A DNA stretch of 64,000 nt from an uncultured Bacteriovorax sp. (lineage in GTDB: Bacteria; Bdellovibrionota; Bacteriovoracia; Bacteriovoracales; Bacteriovoracaceae): the NCBI GenBank assembly GCA_946481315.1, contig CAMLMH010000002.1:124001-188000 (forward strand), given 5' to 3'. Below the pieces are notes generated by a model. The model was not told where the DNA came from. It saw nothing but the letters and a program-made list of their open reading frames with translations, and ran no database searches. The position numbers were made by a program, and so were the translations under genes. Shown piece by piece: positions 1 through 8,611 of the stretch. Position 1 is the stretch's first letter; each line of letters starts with the position of its first letter.

Positions 1-603
1 GACATGCTCTATCTTCCGCCCAATCTCGCTCATCACGGTATCAGCATAGAAGACAGTATTTCTTATTCAATTGGTTTTCAGTCTGTTCGATACAATCATC
101 TTATCGTTCATCACGCTATGGAGCTGATGAACGAATTAGAAGGTGTGGCCAGCTTTAGGGATAAACAACCTCTGAAGGCCCAGGATCGTTTTGAAGTTCC
201 AAAAAATGTCAGCGATGCCATTTATGATGAAGTCATCACTCTTTTGAGTGACAGAAATCGCTTCGATAATAGTTTACTTAAGTTTTTGTCCCGTCCCAAA
301 ACAGAGACAACCGTAAATGAAGATTACAGTGAAAAAGAGGCCCTGAGGATTTTTAAATCAAAGAAGCTGCTGCGCGATCCATGGGCAAAAATGGTTTCAA
401 GCAAAAAAAAGAAGGGCCTTTTTCAAGTGGCCATAAATCAAAAGGTCTATGATTTAAATAAAACGGAATACGATCTGTTGAGTGCTTATTTTGAACCGTC
501 ACCATTAAAGTCCATTAAAGTGAAGGCAAGTGATTTGAAAGTAGAGGCGGTAAAAAAGATATTAATTGATGGTTTGAATTCAGGTGTTTTTAGAATCAAT
601 TGA
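1..603 (+). CDS. roxA: Ribosomal oxygenase, RoxA/YcfD-like (C-terminal part, cut by window start)
   Basis: This is the C-terminal 200 residues of a JmjC-type cupin related to YcfD/RoxA. That 2-oxoglutarate/Fe(II) enzyme hydroxylates an arginine of ribosomal protein L16. The frame is open from base 1, so the start lies outside the window. The visible segment opens with DMLYLPPNLAHHG, which matches the core strand carrying the distal iron-ligand histidine, followed by SYSIGF as in YcfD. The rest fits the family's helical dimerisation region and a C-terminal winged-helix-like region. The first iron-ligand motif (HxD) would be upstream and cannot be checked. The gene ends 20 bases before a convergent response regulator gene. 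Confidence 0.75.
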   Translation, partial: DMLYLPPNLAHHGISIEDSISYSIGFQSVRYNHLIVHHAMELMNELEGVASFRDKQPLKAQDRFEVPKNVSDAIYDEVITLLSDRNRFDNSLLKFLSRPKTETTVNEDYSEKEALRIFKSKKLLRDPWAKMVSSKKKKGLFQVAINQKVYDLNKTEYDLLSAYFEPSPLKSIKVKASDLKVEAVKKILIDGLNSGVFRIN

Positions 604-623
604 GTGGACTTGAGATCGATCTA

Positions 624-989
624 TTATTTTTGAAGAGTGAGTTTAACCATCTCAGTAAACTCATCAAGATCAAAGGGTTTTCTTAAAAAACCCTGATAGC
701 TGTTTTCCGGTAGCTTGGTCGTGTGTAACTGCGCGGCACTAGAGAGGATTAACGGGATATGCTGGTAACGTGATTCTGCTCTTAGCTGACGGGTGAATTC
801 ATAGCCATCCATAAGCGGCATCATGATGTCGCAGATGATGAGAGCTGGTAAAGCCTCAGAATTGAGAACATCTCTTGCCTCATGGCCATTGGAAGTTAAC
901 CGGACTTCATAACCTTCCATTTCCAGGGCAAGTTCCATAGTGCTTCCAATGTCGTATTCATCTTCGACGATGAGAATTTTTTTCACCAC
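624..989 (-). CDS. Single-domain response regulator (CheY-like)
   Basis: A stand-alone receiver domain of 121 residues with no output domain. The acidic pocket is E9-D10, the phosphoacceptor is D54 in the ICDIMMP motif, and the switch residues are S83/S84 and K104 in RKPF. It begins at GTG, and that GTG shares its first G with the TAG stop of the upstream KaiC-like gene, so the two are very probably translationally coupled. Partner kinases are not adjacent. Two histidine kinases occur elsewhere in the window, but no link to them can be shown. It probably relays phosphorylation to, or together with, the KaiC-like ATPase. Confidence 0.9.
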   Translation of the reverse strand: MVKKILIVEDEYDIGSTMELALEMEGYEVRLTSNGHEARDVLNSEALPALIICDIMMPLMDGYEFTRQLRAESRYQHIPLILSSAAQLHTTKLPENSYQGFLRKPFDLDEFTEMVKLTLQK

Positions 990-2497
990 TATCTCTTTCC
1001 TGCCTTACTTTTTTTCTTAGCAGGTTTTTTAGCTGCAGATTTCTTACTGGAAACTTTCGTTTTTTTTCTTGAAGTGATGATTACTGCCGGTGCTCTTTCT
1101 CTTGAATTGACAAAAATTCCTTTGTCAGTGATATCGAGTCTATTAGTCCCTTTATCAAAATTAGAGTTTCGCATTTTAAGTATAGTGACAGCGTTGATAA
1201 TATCATCGTCTACGCTTTCATGATGAAAGAAGATGACCGCTTCATTAACTGCTGATAGTTCTGCAAACTGGCGCGAAGAGAAATTTCCAAAATAAGAAAC
1301 TTCTTCTATCAAAATAACAGTAACACCTAGTCTTTTAAGCTCCATCATTAGTGAAGTTATAAACTGACGCATACGGGTTGGATTACCCGCAGAAGTCATT
1401 AGTCCATCCATACCATCAATGACAACACGTTTGATTTCTCGGGATTTCACTTGTTCAATGAGCCGATAGGCAAGCTCATCTATTTCAGCCTCAAGAGCGG
1501 GTTGCCACAATAAATCAATCAGTTTTTTATCGACCCATTTGCGGATGTTACACGAAATGGAGTCGGCCTTAACAAAAATTTCTTCCGGCCGCTCATAGAA
1601 ACCAAAATACAAACCTTTTTCTCCAGCTTCAGCCCCTGCATAAAGATATTGAAGGGCCACAGATGTTTTTCCGGTGCCGGCGCTTCCGATAAAAGTACAG
1701 AATGTATGTTTTCTTAATCCACCATTTAACATTGCATCAAGGCCTGAAATTCCAGTAGAAAGTCGGGCATGAGTGGGCACATGTATTTCGCGTTCCTGAT
1801 TCTGACACTCCAGCCGTGGAAAGACTGTTATTCCGCTGCTGTCGATTTTGTAATGGTGCTTGCCATAGTAATGACCACTGCCACGGAATTTTCGAACCTC
1901 AATCTGACGTCGCACCCGAGCATCAAAATTTTCATAATGAAAAGAAATAATTCCATCGACCATAGTATGCTCAGGTTTGGAAAGATGACCTTCCATCGAA
2001 GAGAGTAAAAAGGCCGTGCATCCGGAAGAACTCAGGTAGCTGTTGAGTTCGTGAGCAAATTTGCGAAAAGTAATTGCTGATTGCTCCAGTTCGCCAATTG
2101 TCGACATCCCATCAATCATTAACACTGAAGCGTTCTTTTCTTTTACAATGCCGGCAATCAAGCGCAGAAAGCCTTTAAGACCATCCTTTTCCAGTACGTG
2201 ATAACCACCCATGTAATGTATTTTCTGAGACACATCATCATCTTCAAAATATTTTAAAGGTCGTAGGTTTTCCATCATCCTGCCATGCGATTCGGCCAGG
2301 AGGGTAACATAGACTATTGATCCATTTTCTTTTTTTGCATGATGGAAACACATCTGATTGGCAAAGATTGTTTTACCTGTCCCCGGGGGACCTAAGAGCA
2401 GGTAGACACCGCCCTTGATAAAACCGCCTTTGAGTATGGTGTCTAAACCAGGTATACCACTTGAGACTCTTTCTAAATGATTCTTTTGCTGACTAAT
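989..2497 (-). CDS. KaiC/RAD55-like double-domain ATPase, apparent ATT start
   Basis: Two RecA-like KaiC domains in tandem, 502 residues. The first Walker A is GPPGTGKT (residues 36-43) and the second is GSAGTGKTS. The first ATG, at 2353, falls after the first Walker A, so it cannot be the start of an intact protein. The frame stays open upstream to a TAA at 2519-2521 with no ATG, GTG or TTG. The best start is ATT at 2497, preceded at 6 bases by AGGAAGG (2504-2510). From there the protein begins with a short lead and the typical SSGIPGLD motif. The C-terminus (last ~30 residues) is Lys/Ala/Ser rich, like histone-H1-type tails. It overlaps the response regulator by one base. A signalling ATPase rather than a clock protein is most likely. 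A sequencing error is the alternative to the ATT start. Confidence 0.8.
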   Translation of the reverse strand: MSQQKNHLERVSSGIPGLDTILKGGFIKGGVYLLLGPPGTGKTIFANQMCFHHAKKENGSIVYVTLLAESHGRMMENLRPLKYFEDDDVSQKIHYMGGYHVLEKDGLKGFLRLIAGIVKEKNASVLMIDGMSTIGELEQSAITFRKFAHELNSYLSSSGCTAFLLSSMEGHLSKPEHTMVDGIISFHYENFDARVRRQIEVRKFRGSGHYYGKHHYKIDSSGITVFPRLECQNQEREIHVPTHARLSTGISGLDAMLNGGLRKHTFCTFIGSAGTGKTSVALQYLYAGAEAGEKGLYFGFYERPEEIFVKADSISCNIRKWVDKKLIDLLWQPALEAEIDELAYRLIEQVKSREIKRVVIDGMDGLMTSAGNPTRMRQFITSLMMELKRLGVTVILIEEVSYFGNFSSRQFAELSAVNEAVIFFHHESVDDDIINAVTILKMRNSNFDKGTNRLDITDKGIFVNSRERAPAVIITSRKKTKVSSKKSAAKKPAKKKSKAGKR

Positions 2498-2642
2498 AGC
2501 GAACCTTCCTGTTGGAGATTAAATTGTCAGTCAGGTCTTCATCAAAGTCAATTTGCATTCATTAAATAACCATCGTCGTATGGTCTCTTCTCGTCATGAC
2601 TTGCAAACAGTAAATGGTAAGCTTCACAAAAAGGATGTAAAC

Positions 2643-2882
2643 ATGATTCTGGGCCAGCAACAAATTTTTCGAATGATCAGCACAGCTTTTTTAGTATCAC
2701 CCGTTGTGATGCTTATCTTTCTTGCTCGCTTTATTTATATAGACAGGGAGCTCTATTTTACACCTGCGGAAATAATAAGAGTTGTCACTCTTATGCCATT
2801 TCTTGTGGCCCTTCCATATTGGGGCTGGACACTCTACCTGAAAGTAAGATTTCTGGATGTGAATAAGCAAAAAAAATCATAA
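2643..2882 (+). CDS. Small inner-membrane protein, unknown function
   Basis: A 79-residue protein with two predicted membrane helices, roughly residues 12-32 and 44-64, and a basic C-terminus ending KQKKS. I chose the ATG at 2643 because AAGGATG lies just upstream and the first helix follows closely. An in-frame ATG at 2553 would add 30 polar residues with no better ribosome site. It is divergent from the KaiC-like gene. I do not recognise a family. Confidence 0.55.
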   Translation: MILGQQQIFRMISTAFLVSPVVMLIFLARFIYIDRELYFTPAEIIRVVTLMPFLVALPYWGWTLYLKVRFLDVNKQKKS

Positions 2883-2995
2883 AAAATGCCAAAAACCTTC
2901 TAAACGCAATGCTTCTCGCGGGAAAAAGCAAGACGAGTTTAGATTGTTCACGTTAGAATATTCGCGTTCAAAGTTTTATTTATGAGGATTTTATT

Positions 2996-3754
2996 ATGAA
3001 ACATTCTTTTCAAAACTTTCAAGTCGACCATATGACATTAATGCTTCAACCACGCCTGTATAACGTTGCTTATGTCGTCTTTAATGTAATATTTGGAGTG
3101 GGCCCCGAAAACGTTCTCTATGAAAAAAGAAAAGAGTGGGTGCCAGGTGGGGGAGATCAGTCATTGACTTTCGCCATTCAGGTCGGACAGGGGCACAAAG
3201 ATGACCGTGCACAAAATAAGACAATCTTTGCTGTCGTTCAGCCGTCGGAACCGATGAATCAGCCATCTCATGTACGCACAATGCTGGACTCGCATAAAGC
3301 AGCGGCACTCTGGCAACATGTGGCCTTGCGCACAGATGATCTTCTTGCCTTTCATAAATTTGCAACGGAAAGAGGAGTTAATTTTATTACTCCGATTTTA
3401 AAGGATGATCACGATGATTTAATTCAGGTGTTCAGTGGTGAATGGTATTATCCGGGCATTCAATCCAGCAGTATGTTTTTTGAATTTGTTCAGCGCAGAC
3501 CTAGTCAGGAAAGTCTTCTTGCTATTCAGGAAGCCAATCGCGAACTATGGTTCCGGGATAAAACTTTTCTTGGCCTTTATGGAGAAAAAGAGCGCGAGTA
3601 TCAAAGTGGCAATATTGTGCCTTTTATCGATTTTGCACTCTTTGAAAAAATTGAAAATGAATTAAAGGGCCTTAAGCTTTGGGAAATTAGCGCTGATCAC
3701 ATTCAGCGCTGCGAAGATTTGATGATTGATTTCACTAAGAAAAAACTCAAGTAA
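2996..3754 (+). CDS. VOC-superfamily dioxygenase related to 4-hydroxyphenylpyruvate dioxygenase
   Basis: A 252-residue protein resembling the catalytic half of 4-hydroxyphenylpyruvate dioxygenase (HPPD). It carries the three expected iron ligands: H12 in VDHMTLM, H108 in WQHVALRT and E163 in FFEFVQRR. The last motif is the HPPD hallmark. Full HPPDs are about 350 residues with two VOC modules. This protein is shorter and has about 85 extra helical residues after the glutamate, so the substrate is uncertain. A good Shine-Dalgarno (GAGGA) precedes the ATG. The gene stands alone, with about 110 bases upstream and about 150 downstream. An alpha-keto-acid or aromatic substrate is plausible but unproven. 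Confidence 0.7.
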   Translation: MKHSFQNFQVDHMTLMLQPRLYNVAYVVFNVIFGVGPENVLYEKRKEWVPGGGDQSLTFAIQVGQGHKDDRAQNKTIFAVVQPSEPMNQPSHVRTMLDSHKAAALWQHVALRTDDLLAFHKFATERGVNFITPILKDDHDDLIQVFSGEWYYPGIQSSSMFFEFVQRRPSQESLLAIQEANRELWFRDKTFLGLYGEKEREYQSGNIVPFIDFALFEKIENELKGLKLWEISADHIQRCEDLMIDFTKKKLK

Positions 3755-3902
3755 AATTGTCCATGGCCTGGACACTTTCGTCCCGGCCATTCTTAATGCC
3801 CCATTTTAAATTCCTCGAAAATTAAATAACTTCGAATTGGCAAAGTCTGTGCTTTCTTCTTTATGCCTGCTTATCTAATCACGGGCCAATAAGGAGCGAA
3901 TA

Positions 3903-4661
3903 ATGAATCGTAATCATCAGGGAAGAAACGATCAGAAAAGGACGAAGCAAGGCCGGCATCATCTGGCCTATCGACAGTTAGGGAAATCTTATCAGCATCC
4001 CACTTATGACACTTACAGCGAACGTTATGGCAACTATCGTTACGAAGGTGCCTACAATGATGATCGCAAATATAATCTGATGAGTGATGATGAATGGGAA
4101 AGTGAGTTCAATCAGGGACCGGAACGCCGAAAAAATAAGCCTCGTCACTTGAGTCCGGATAATCGCTGGAATGATAATGATGAGCCTGTGACGACTTCCG
4201 AAGGTTACGCTGACTTTCATCGCAGCGGTGAGCCTGTTTTAGTGAATCCCAAAGAAAAGTATCGACATCAGCGTGTACAAAATACCGAACGTGATTTCCA
4301 CGGTCAGGGTTTAAGTTATCGGGCCCGCAGTGATCGTCACCCGGAAAGATTTTTAAAGGAGGATGAATCCGATCGGACTGCCCGTATCAGTTATGCCGGA
4401 ATGGGGCCTAAAGGGTATCGTCGTTCGGACAGCTCGCTGGAAGAGGAAGTGTGTGAAGTTTTGACGCGTGATCCGCAGATTGATGCTTCGGAAATCGTAG
4501 TGGCCGTTGAAGACGGCACAGTTAAACTTTCCGGTACAGTTGAAAATCGCGAAGAACGTTTTGATATTGAGCGGGCCGTGGATGGTATCTGGGGTGTAGA
4601 GAAAATTATGAACGACATTAAAGTCAGAAGAAGATCTTATGATTATCAGGAAAGGCACTGA
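3903..4661 (+). CDS. BON-domain protein with long hydrophilic N-terminal region
   Basis: Residues ~175-245 form a BON domain (LEEEVCEVLTRDP...VKLSGTVENREER...GVEKIMNDI), a fold of periplasmic and membrane-associated proteins that binds phospholipids or small ligands. The first ~170 residues are very polar, rich in Arg, His, Tyr, Asn and Asp, and probably disordered. No signal peptide or membrane helix is visible, so unlike most BON proteins it may be cytoplasmic. A strong GGAGCG ribosome site precedes the ATG. The stop codon lies inside a terminator stem. Similar BON proteins are often stress induced in this kind of bacterium, but no regulatory site is visible here. Confidence 0.8.
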   Translation: MNRNHQGRNDQKRTKQGRHHLAYRQLGKSYQHPTYDTYSERYGNYRYEGAYNDDRKYNLMSDDEWESEFNQGPERRKNKPRHLSPDNRWNDNDEPVTTSEGYADFHRSGEPVLVNPKEKYRHQRVQNTERDFHGQGLSYRARSDRHPERFLKEDESDRTARISYAGMGPKGYRRSDSSLEEEVCEVLTRDPQIDASEIVVAVEDGTVKLSGTVENREERFDIERAVDGIWGVEKIMNDIKVRRRSYDYQERH

Positions 4662-4684
4662 TCTTTGATCAGTGCCTTTTTTTT
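4653..4684 (+). terminator. Rho-independent terminator of the BON gene
   Basis: An 11-bp perfect stem (4653-4663 with 4667-4677) with a TTT loop, followed by a run of T to 4684. The stem begins in the last codons of the BON gene, so the stop codon is within the hairpin. Confidence 0.9.
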
Positions 4685-4685
4685 G

Positions 4686-5054
4686 TTATGCTAATGAAGC
4701 AACTTTTTCGTTAAGGATTTGCAAGCTGATCAGGTGAGCATCAATTTCTTTCTGAATTTCAGCATTACGGGCATTGTTTGCCTTTAATTCCTGCTCCAGT
4801 GTCGTAATTTTTAAAGTTAACTCATCAATGGCTTTGTTGTGTAATTCAATCAATGAAGCAGAGATCATTTTTTTATCAGCAATTTTATTCTGCTCTATTC
4901 CAGAAAAGGCCATTTTCTTTTTTGTAACAACAACCTGTGATGCTTCTTTTGAGTGCTGAGCACTTCTGTCTTTTAGTTCTCTTGGAAGGTCGGTTGATTT
5001 AACGAAGTAAATTCCCATTAAAACCAGTGATAATGCCATTAATCCTTCTAACAT
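4686..5054 (-). CDS. Membrane-anchored coiled-coil protein, unknown function
   Basis: A 122-residue protein with one N-terminal membrane helix (residues 4-20), a Lys/Ser-rich linker, and a coiled coil at about residues 65-120 with regular Leu/Ile spacing (ELTLKITTLEQELKANN). The topology suggests an inner-membrane anchor with a soluble coil. A GAGGTAAT ribosome site precedes the ATG. It converges on the BON gene terminator, which separates the two. I do not recognise a family. Confidence 0.65.
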   Translation of the reverse strand: MLEGLMALSLVLMGIYFVKSTDLPRELKDRSAQHSKEASQVVVTKKKMAFSGIEQNKIADKKMISASLIELHNKAIDELTLKITTLEQELKANNARNAEIQKEIDAHLISLQILNEKVASLA

Positions 5055-5178
5055 AATTACCTCGCAAGAATCTAATACTTGTTGTTCTTGAAGCTATTTT
5101 AGGTGAGGTTTTGGAAATATGGTGAAAGTTGAAAAAAGTTCATGCGTGTTTTTTTGACTGTACAGAGTTTTGACGGCC

Positions 5179-7704
5179 TTATTGCCCCTGTAGAAAGCCC
5201 TTCAGATATCCGGCAGTTAAGGACTTCTTATGGGCGGCTACCTGGGAAGGAGTCCCCGTTGCCACTACTTTACCACCTTCATCTCCGGCACCAGGGCCCA
5301 TATCAATGACCCAGTCACTTTCGGCAATGACCCGCATGTCATGTTCAATAACGATAACGGTATTGCCGGCATCCACCAGTCGCTCGAGCTGCTTAATCAA
5401 CCGTTCGACATCAGAAGGATGCAGACCAGTTGTGGGTTCATCTAGTACATATAAGGCTCCACCTTTTGTCATTCGTTGCAGTTCAGTTGCAAGTTTTATT
5501 CTCTGAGCTTCCCCTCCGGAGAGCTCAGTTGCCGGCTGGCCAAGTCTTATGTAGCCCATTCCTACCTCTTGCAGAACTTGCAACGAATGAGCAATCGCAG
5601 GATCATCTGCAAAAAATCCGGCCGCTTCATCCACAGTCATCTTCAGCACTTCAGCAATATTTTTTTCTTTGTATTTTATTTCCAGTGTCTCTTTGTTGTA
5701 ACGGCATCCTTCACATACAGGACAGGGGCTATAGACACTAGGTAAAAAGAGTAACTCAACCATAACAAAACCTTCACCCTGGCAATTTTCACATCTGCCC
5801 TTGGGAAGATTGAATGAGAATCGGCTGGCATCGTACTTTCTGTTTTTAGCCATTTTAGTTTGAGCAAATCTTTTACGGACATGATCGAATAATCCGGTAT
5901 AAGTGGCAAGATTTGAGCGGGGAGTGCGGCCAATTGCTTTTTGATCAACTTGTACTAAACGTTTAATGGCATCACTGCCTTTTCCCAATTGTCCTGTAAG
6001 TTTCGGTAATTCGATTTTTTCCAGCGGATTGACTTCCAGATCTTCGCGAAAATTTTTTTCTCCCAGCTTAGCGGATACCAGCTCGACGAGAGCGATGGTA
6101 ATGAGACTAGATTTTCCCGATCCCGAGATGCCTGTCACACTGGTGAGAAGACCCAGGGGAATAGTCACACTGAGTTTATGCAGATTATTCAGCGTTACAT
6201 TTTTAAGCTCCAGTTCTCCCTTAGCAGTACGATAACTTTTCTTAATAGTGCTATTGTTGGAAAAAAGATAATCTTTTGTCAGTGAGAGTTTACAGTTTTT
6301 TAAACCCTCCGGTGGACCACTGTAGAGAATTTCTCCACCAAGTTCACCTGCCCTGGGACCGACGTCCACAATCCAGTCCGCCTTTTTTATGACTTCAATT
6401 TCATGTTCTACAACAAACAAACTGTTTCCGGCATCTCTTAGTTTTGTAAACGCACGCATGAGTGCTTCAGTGTCGGCCGGATGCAGACCCGCCGTTGGTT
6501 CGTCCAGAACATAAACCACACCGAACAAATTGGATCTTACTTGTGTGGCCAGCCGGAGCCTTTGTAATTCACCGGGGGACAGTGTTGGTGTCGTTCTCTC
6601 AAGTGACAGATAACCTAGACCCAAATCAAGGATGACTTCTAGTCTGGATATAAGGTCTTCAGTTATTCGTTTTATCGCCAGTACTTGCTCGGGATGATCT
6701 TTTTGTTTTTTCTTAAAAAGGGAGGCAGTTCCTCTGGCATAAGGCTCAAATAGTTTAAACATTTGCTTAAGCGGCAGATGGTTCATCTCTGCAATGTCCA
6801 GCTCTTCAAAGGTGACCGATAAAGATTCTTTCTTTAGACGTTTTCCTTTGCATTCCCGGCACTCTGTACTTTCCATGAAACGAGACACACGTTTTTTCAT
6901 CAGTTCACTTTGTGTCGTTTTAAAAGTTGTTAGAACATAATTGCGAGCACTGGAAAAATTTCCGTAATAACTTGGCTCCATTTTAGCTTTTATTGCACGC
7001 TTGACTTCTGCACGAGTGAAACCGGCATAGACAGGGACATGGGGAGTTTCGTCAGTAAAAAGAATCCAGTCCCGATCTTTTTTAGGGAGGTCACGCCAGG
7101 GTTTATGAATATCAAAACCCATTGTCACAAGCATATCTTTTAGATTTTGTCCGTGCCACGCTGGAGGCCAGGCAGCAATTGCACGCTCGCTAATGCTTAA
7201 GCTGTCATCGGGAACCATAGATTTTTCTGTCACATCATAGACTTTGCCCAGACCATGGCAGTGAGAACAGGCACCTTCTGGTGTATTGGGCGAAAAACCT
7301 TCGGCGTAAATGATTGACTGGCCTTTGGGATAATGTCCAGCTCTTGAATAGAGCATTCTGATTAAATGGGAAAGAGTTGTCACACTCCCGACGGAAGATC
7401 TGGTTGACGGGGCTCCTCGTTGCTGCTGGAGAGCTACGGCCGGAGGTAGGCCTTCTATAGCATCCACCTCAGGAACAGTCATCTGATTAAATAGCCTGCG
7501 GGCATAAGGTGAGACCGATTCAAGGTAGCGCCTTTGCGCTTCGGCATATAAGGTTCCGAACGCAAGAGAGGATTTTCCTGAGCCTGAGACTCCTGTAAAA
7601 ACGACGAGAGCATCACGGGGAATTTTTAGCTGCACGTCTTTTAGATTATTTTCTCTGGCACCACGAATAACGACAAAACCATTTTGATTTTCATTCATCG
7701 CCAT
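5179..7704 (-). CDS. UvrA-like ABC ATPase lacking the UvrB-binding domain
   Basis: An 841-residue member of the UvrA family with two ABC ATPase modules: Walker A motifs GVSGSGKSS near residue 40 and GISGSGKSS in the second half, and signature motifs LSPGE and LSGGE. Two zinc modules are present (CSHC...CREC and CENC...CPVC). Canonical UvrA is about 940 residues. Here only about 15 residues separate the first ATPase lobe (MLYSRAGHY) from the first zinc module (GACSHCHG), where UvrA has about 130 that include the UvrB-binding domain. This is the arrangement of UvrA2/class III proteins, linked in other bacteria to DNA damage tolerance or drug resistance. It probably binds DNA without loading UvrB. 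The in-frame ATG two codons downstream is an equally good start. Confidence 0.88.
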   Translation of the reverse strand: MAMNENQNGFVVIRGARENNLKDVQLKIPRDALVVFTGVSGSGKSSLAFGTLYAEAQRRYLESVSPYARRLFNQMTVPEVDAIEGLPPAVALQQQRGAPSTRSSVGSVTTLSHLIRMLYSRAGHYPKGQSIIYAEGFSPNTPEGACSHCHGLGKVYDVTEKSMVPDDSLSISERAIAAWPPAWHGQNLKDMLVTMGFDIHKPWRDLPKKDRDWILFTDETPHVPVYAGFTRAEVKRAIKAKMEPSYYGNFSSARNYVLTTFKTTQSELMKKRVSRFMESTECRECKGKRLKKESLSVTFEELDIAEMNHLPLKQMFKLFEPYARGTASLFKKKQKDHPEQVLAIKRITEDLISRLEVILDLGLGYLSLERTTPTLSPGELQRLRLATQVRSNLFGVVYVLDEPTAGLHPADTEALMRAFTKLRDAGNSLFVVEHEIEVIKKADWIVDVGPRAGELGGEILYSGPPEGLKNCKLSLTKDYLFSNNSTIKKSYRTAKGELELKNVTLNNLHKLSVTIPLGLLTSVTGISGSGKSSLITIALVELVSAKLGEKNFREDLEVNPLEKIELPKLTGQLGKGSDAIKRLVQVDQKAIGRTPRSNLATYTGLFDHVRKRFAQTKMAKNRKYDASRFSFNLPKGRCENCQGEGFVMVELLFLPSVYSPCPVCEGCRYNKETLEIKYKEKNIAEVLKMTVDEAAGFFADDPAIAHSLQVLQEVGMGYIRLGQPATELSGGEAQRIKLATELQRMTKGGALYVLDEPTTGLHPSDVERLIKQLERLVDAGNTVIVIEHDMRVIAESDWVIDMGPGAGDEGGKVVATGTPSQVAAHKKSLTAGYLKGFLQGQ

Positions 7705-7822
7705 ATTCTAGCTGGACAAAGTTCTCCGGCAATACGCAACTGCGAAAAAAAAGAATTGTGAATAATGCGAAACGATTTTTTCAAATGGCAGGAAAATAAT
7801 GATTGATTAAAGGAGAAAGGCC

Positions 7823-8548
7823 TTATGGCCCTTCATCCTGAAAGTCTTTGAGTATAACCAGATGCATTTTTAACTTTTTGTCATAAGTAATTTTATAACC
7901 GGCCGGATATTGTCCGTCTTCTGCAGCAAAACGTAGTGGCATACGAATTTCATGTTCTGTTGTGACTTTGGATTGTAAAAATTCCAGTGTCACCATTGGT
8001 TCAAGAAAAATTGGAAGTCCCTTGTAATAACCGTAGATAAAAGTGCGGGAAAAAATGCCCCCGTTAAATTCTGGTGCGAGCAGATCGACCCAATGCCATC
8101 CCATTTTGGGAACTCCTGCGGGAGTGGGAGCGTACTGATCCACCAGATAATCCGCATGAGGTTGCTGATGACAGTTGGCCGCATCTTCATCAGTGCATGT
8201 AATGCATTCTCTTTCACCCTCAGAGATCATGTAGAAATGGAAGTCAAAATGAGGTTTATCATAAACTCCACCCGGCTCATGACCGTGCGGATTCCAGTCC
8301 AGGGTCAAGTGTTGATAAGGCTTAATTGATACTTCTTTAGGTAAAGGTAACGTCAGCTCCAGCATGGTGTGCGGGAGATTGGTCAACGCATCTGCTGAAA
8401 TGGCCATTCCAATTTCGAGAGGTTTGCCTTTATAGGTTTTAATAAATGAGGCAGCGTGACCATTTCCAAGTGATTTTTTCTCACCCCAGAATGTCTGCGC
8501 CTGAGCGACTTGCAAAATGAGAGCAGAAAAGAGTATTAAAAATTTCAT
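7823..8548 (-). CDS. Secreted protein, DUF5602/TTHB210-like
   Basis: A 241-residue protein with a signal peptide (MKFLILFSALILQVAQA, cleavage after residue 17). The body has conserved-looking patterns including DWNPHGHEPGGVYD and HFDFHFYM, rich in His and Asp, which I associate from memory with the DUF5602 (TTHB210-like) family. The His/Asp clustering could bind metal. Two Cys (CITC) and a further Cys may form a disulfide. I chose the ATG at 8548 because GGAGGGG lies just upstream and the signal peptide starts there. An upstream ATG at 8590 would place 14 polar residues before it. The 3' end folds into a weak hairpin (7816-7833) that may act as a terminator. Confidence 0.6.
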   Translation of the reverse strand: MKFLILFSALILQVAQAQTFWGEKKSLGNGHAASFIKTYKGKPLEIGMAISADALTNLPHTMLELTLPLPKEVSIKPYQHLTLDWNPHGHEPGGVYDKPHFDFHFYMISEGERECITCTDEDAANCHQQPHADYLVDQYAPTPAGVPKMGWHWVDLLAPEFNGGIFSRTFIYGYYKGLPIFLEPMVTLEFLQSKVTTEHEIRMPLRFAAEDGQYPAGYKITYDKKLKMHLVILKDFQDEGP

Positions 8549-8554
8549 TGACCC

Positions 8555-8576
8555 CTCCAGTAAAATCTTACTGAAG
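8555..8576 (-). promoter_or_regulatory. Hairpin sequestering the Shine-Dalgarno of the DUF5602-like gene
   Basis: On the minus strand, CTTCAGTAA (8568-8576) pairs with TTACTGGAG (8555-8563) across a GATT loop, with one G-T pair. The 3' arm contains GGAG of the ribosome site, so the hairpin could limit translation. This is seen in sequence only; function is inferred. Confidence 0.35.
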
Positions 8577-8611
8577 AAGTTGGAGTGCAATCTTTACGCC
8601 ATAGAGTTTAT

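Noticed and set aside
612..622. Palindrome AGATCGATCT between the convergent oxygenase and response regulator genes
   Set aside because: Too short and without a T run to be a terminator, and a chance 10-mer of this kind is common.
989..2497. A circadian clock KaiC
   Set aside because: No kaiA or kaiB is nearby, and the second domain lacks the recognisable Ser-Thr phosphorylation pair context. A KaiC-like signalling ATPase fits better.
3755..3902. Terminator TGTCC...GGACA after the HPPD-like gene
   Set aside because: Only a 5-6-bp stem with no T run. The rest of this 148-base gap shows nothing clear beyond the BON ribosome site.
5230..7600. Overlapping genes on the opposite strand of the UvrA-like gene
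   Set aside because: Several open frames occur there, but their proteins have no domain pattern and no ribosome sites. They follow from the codon pattern of the real gene.
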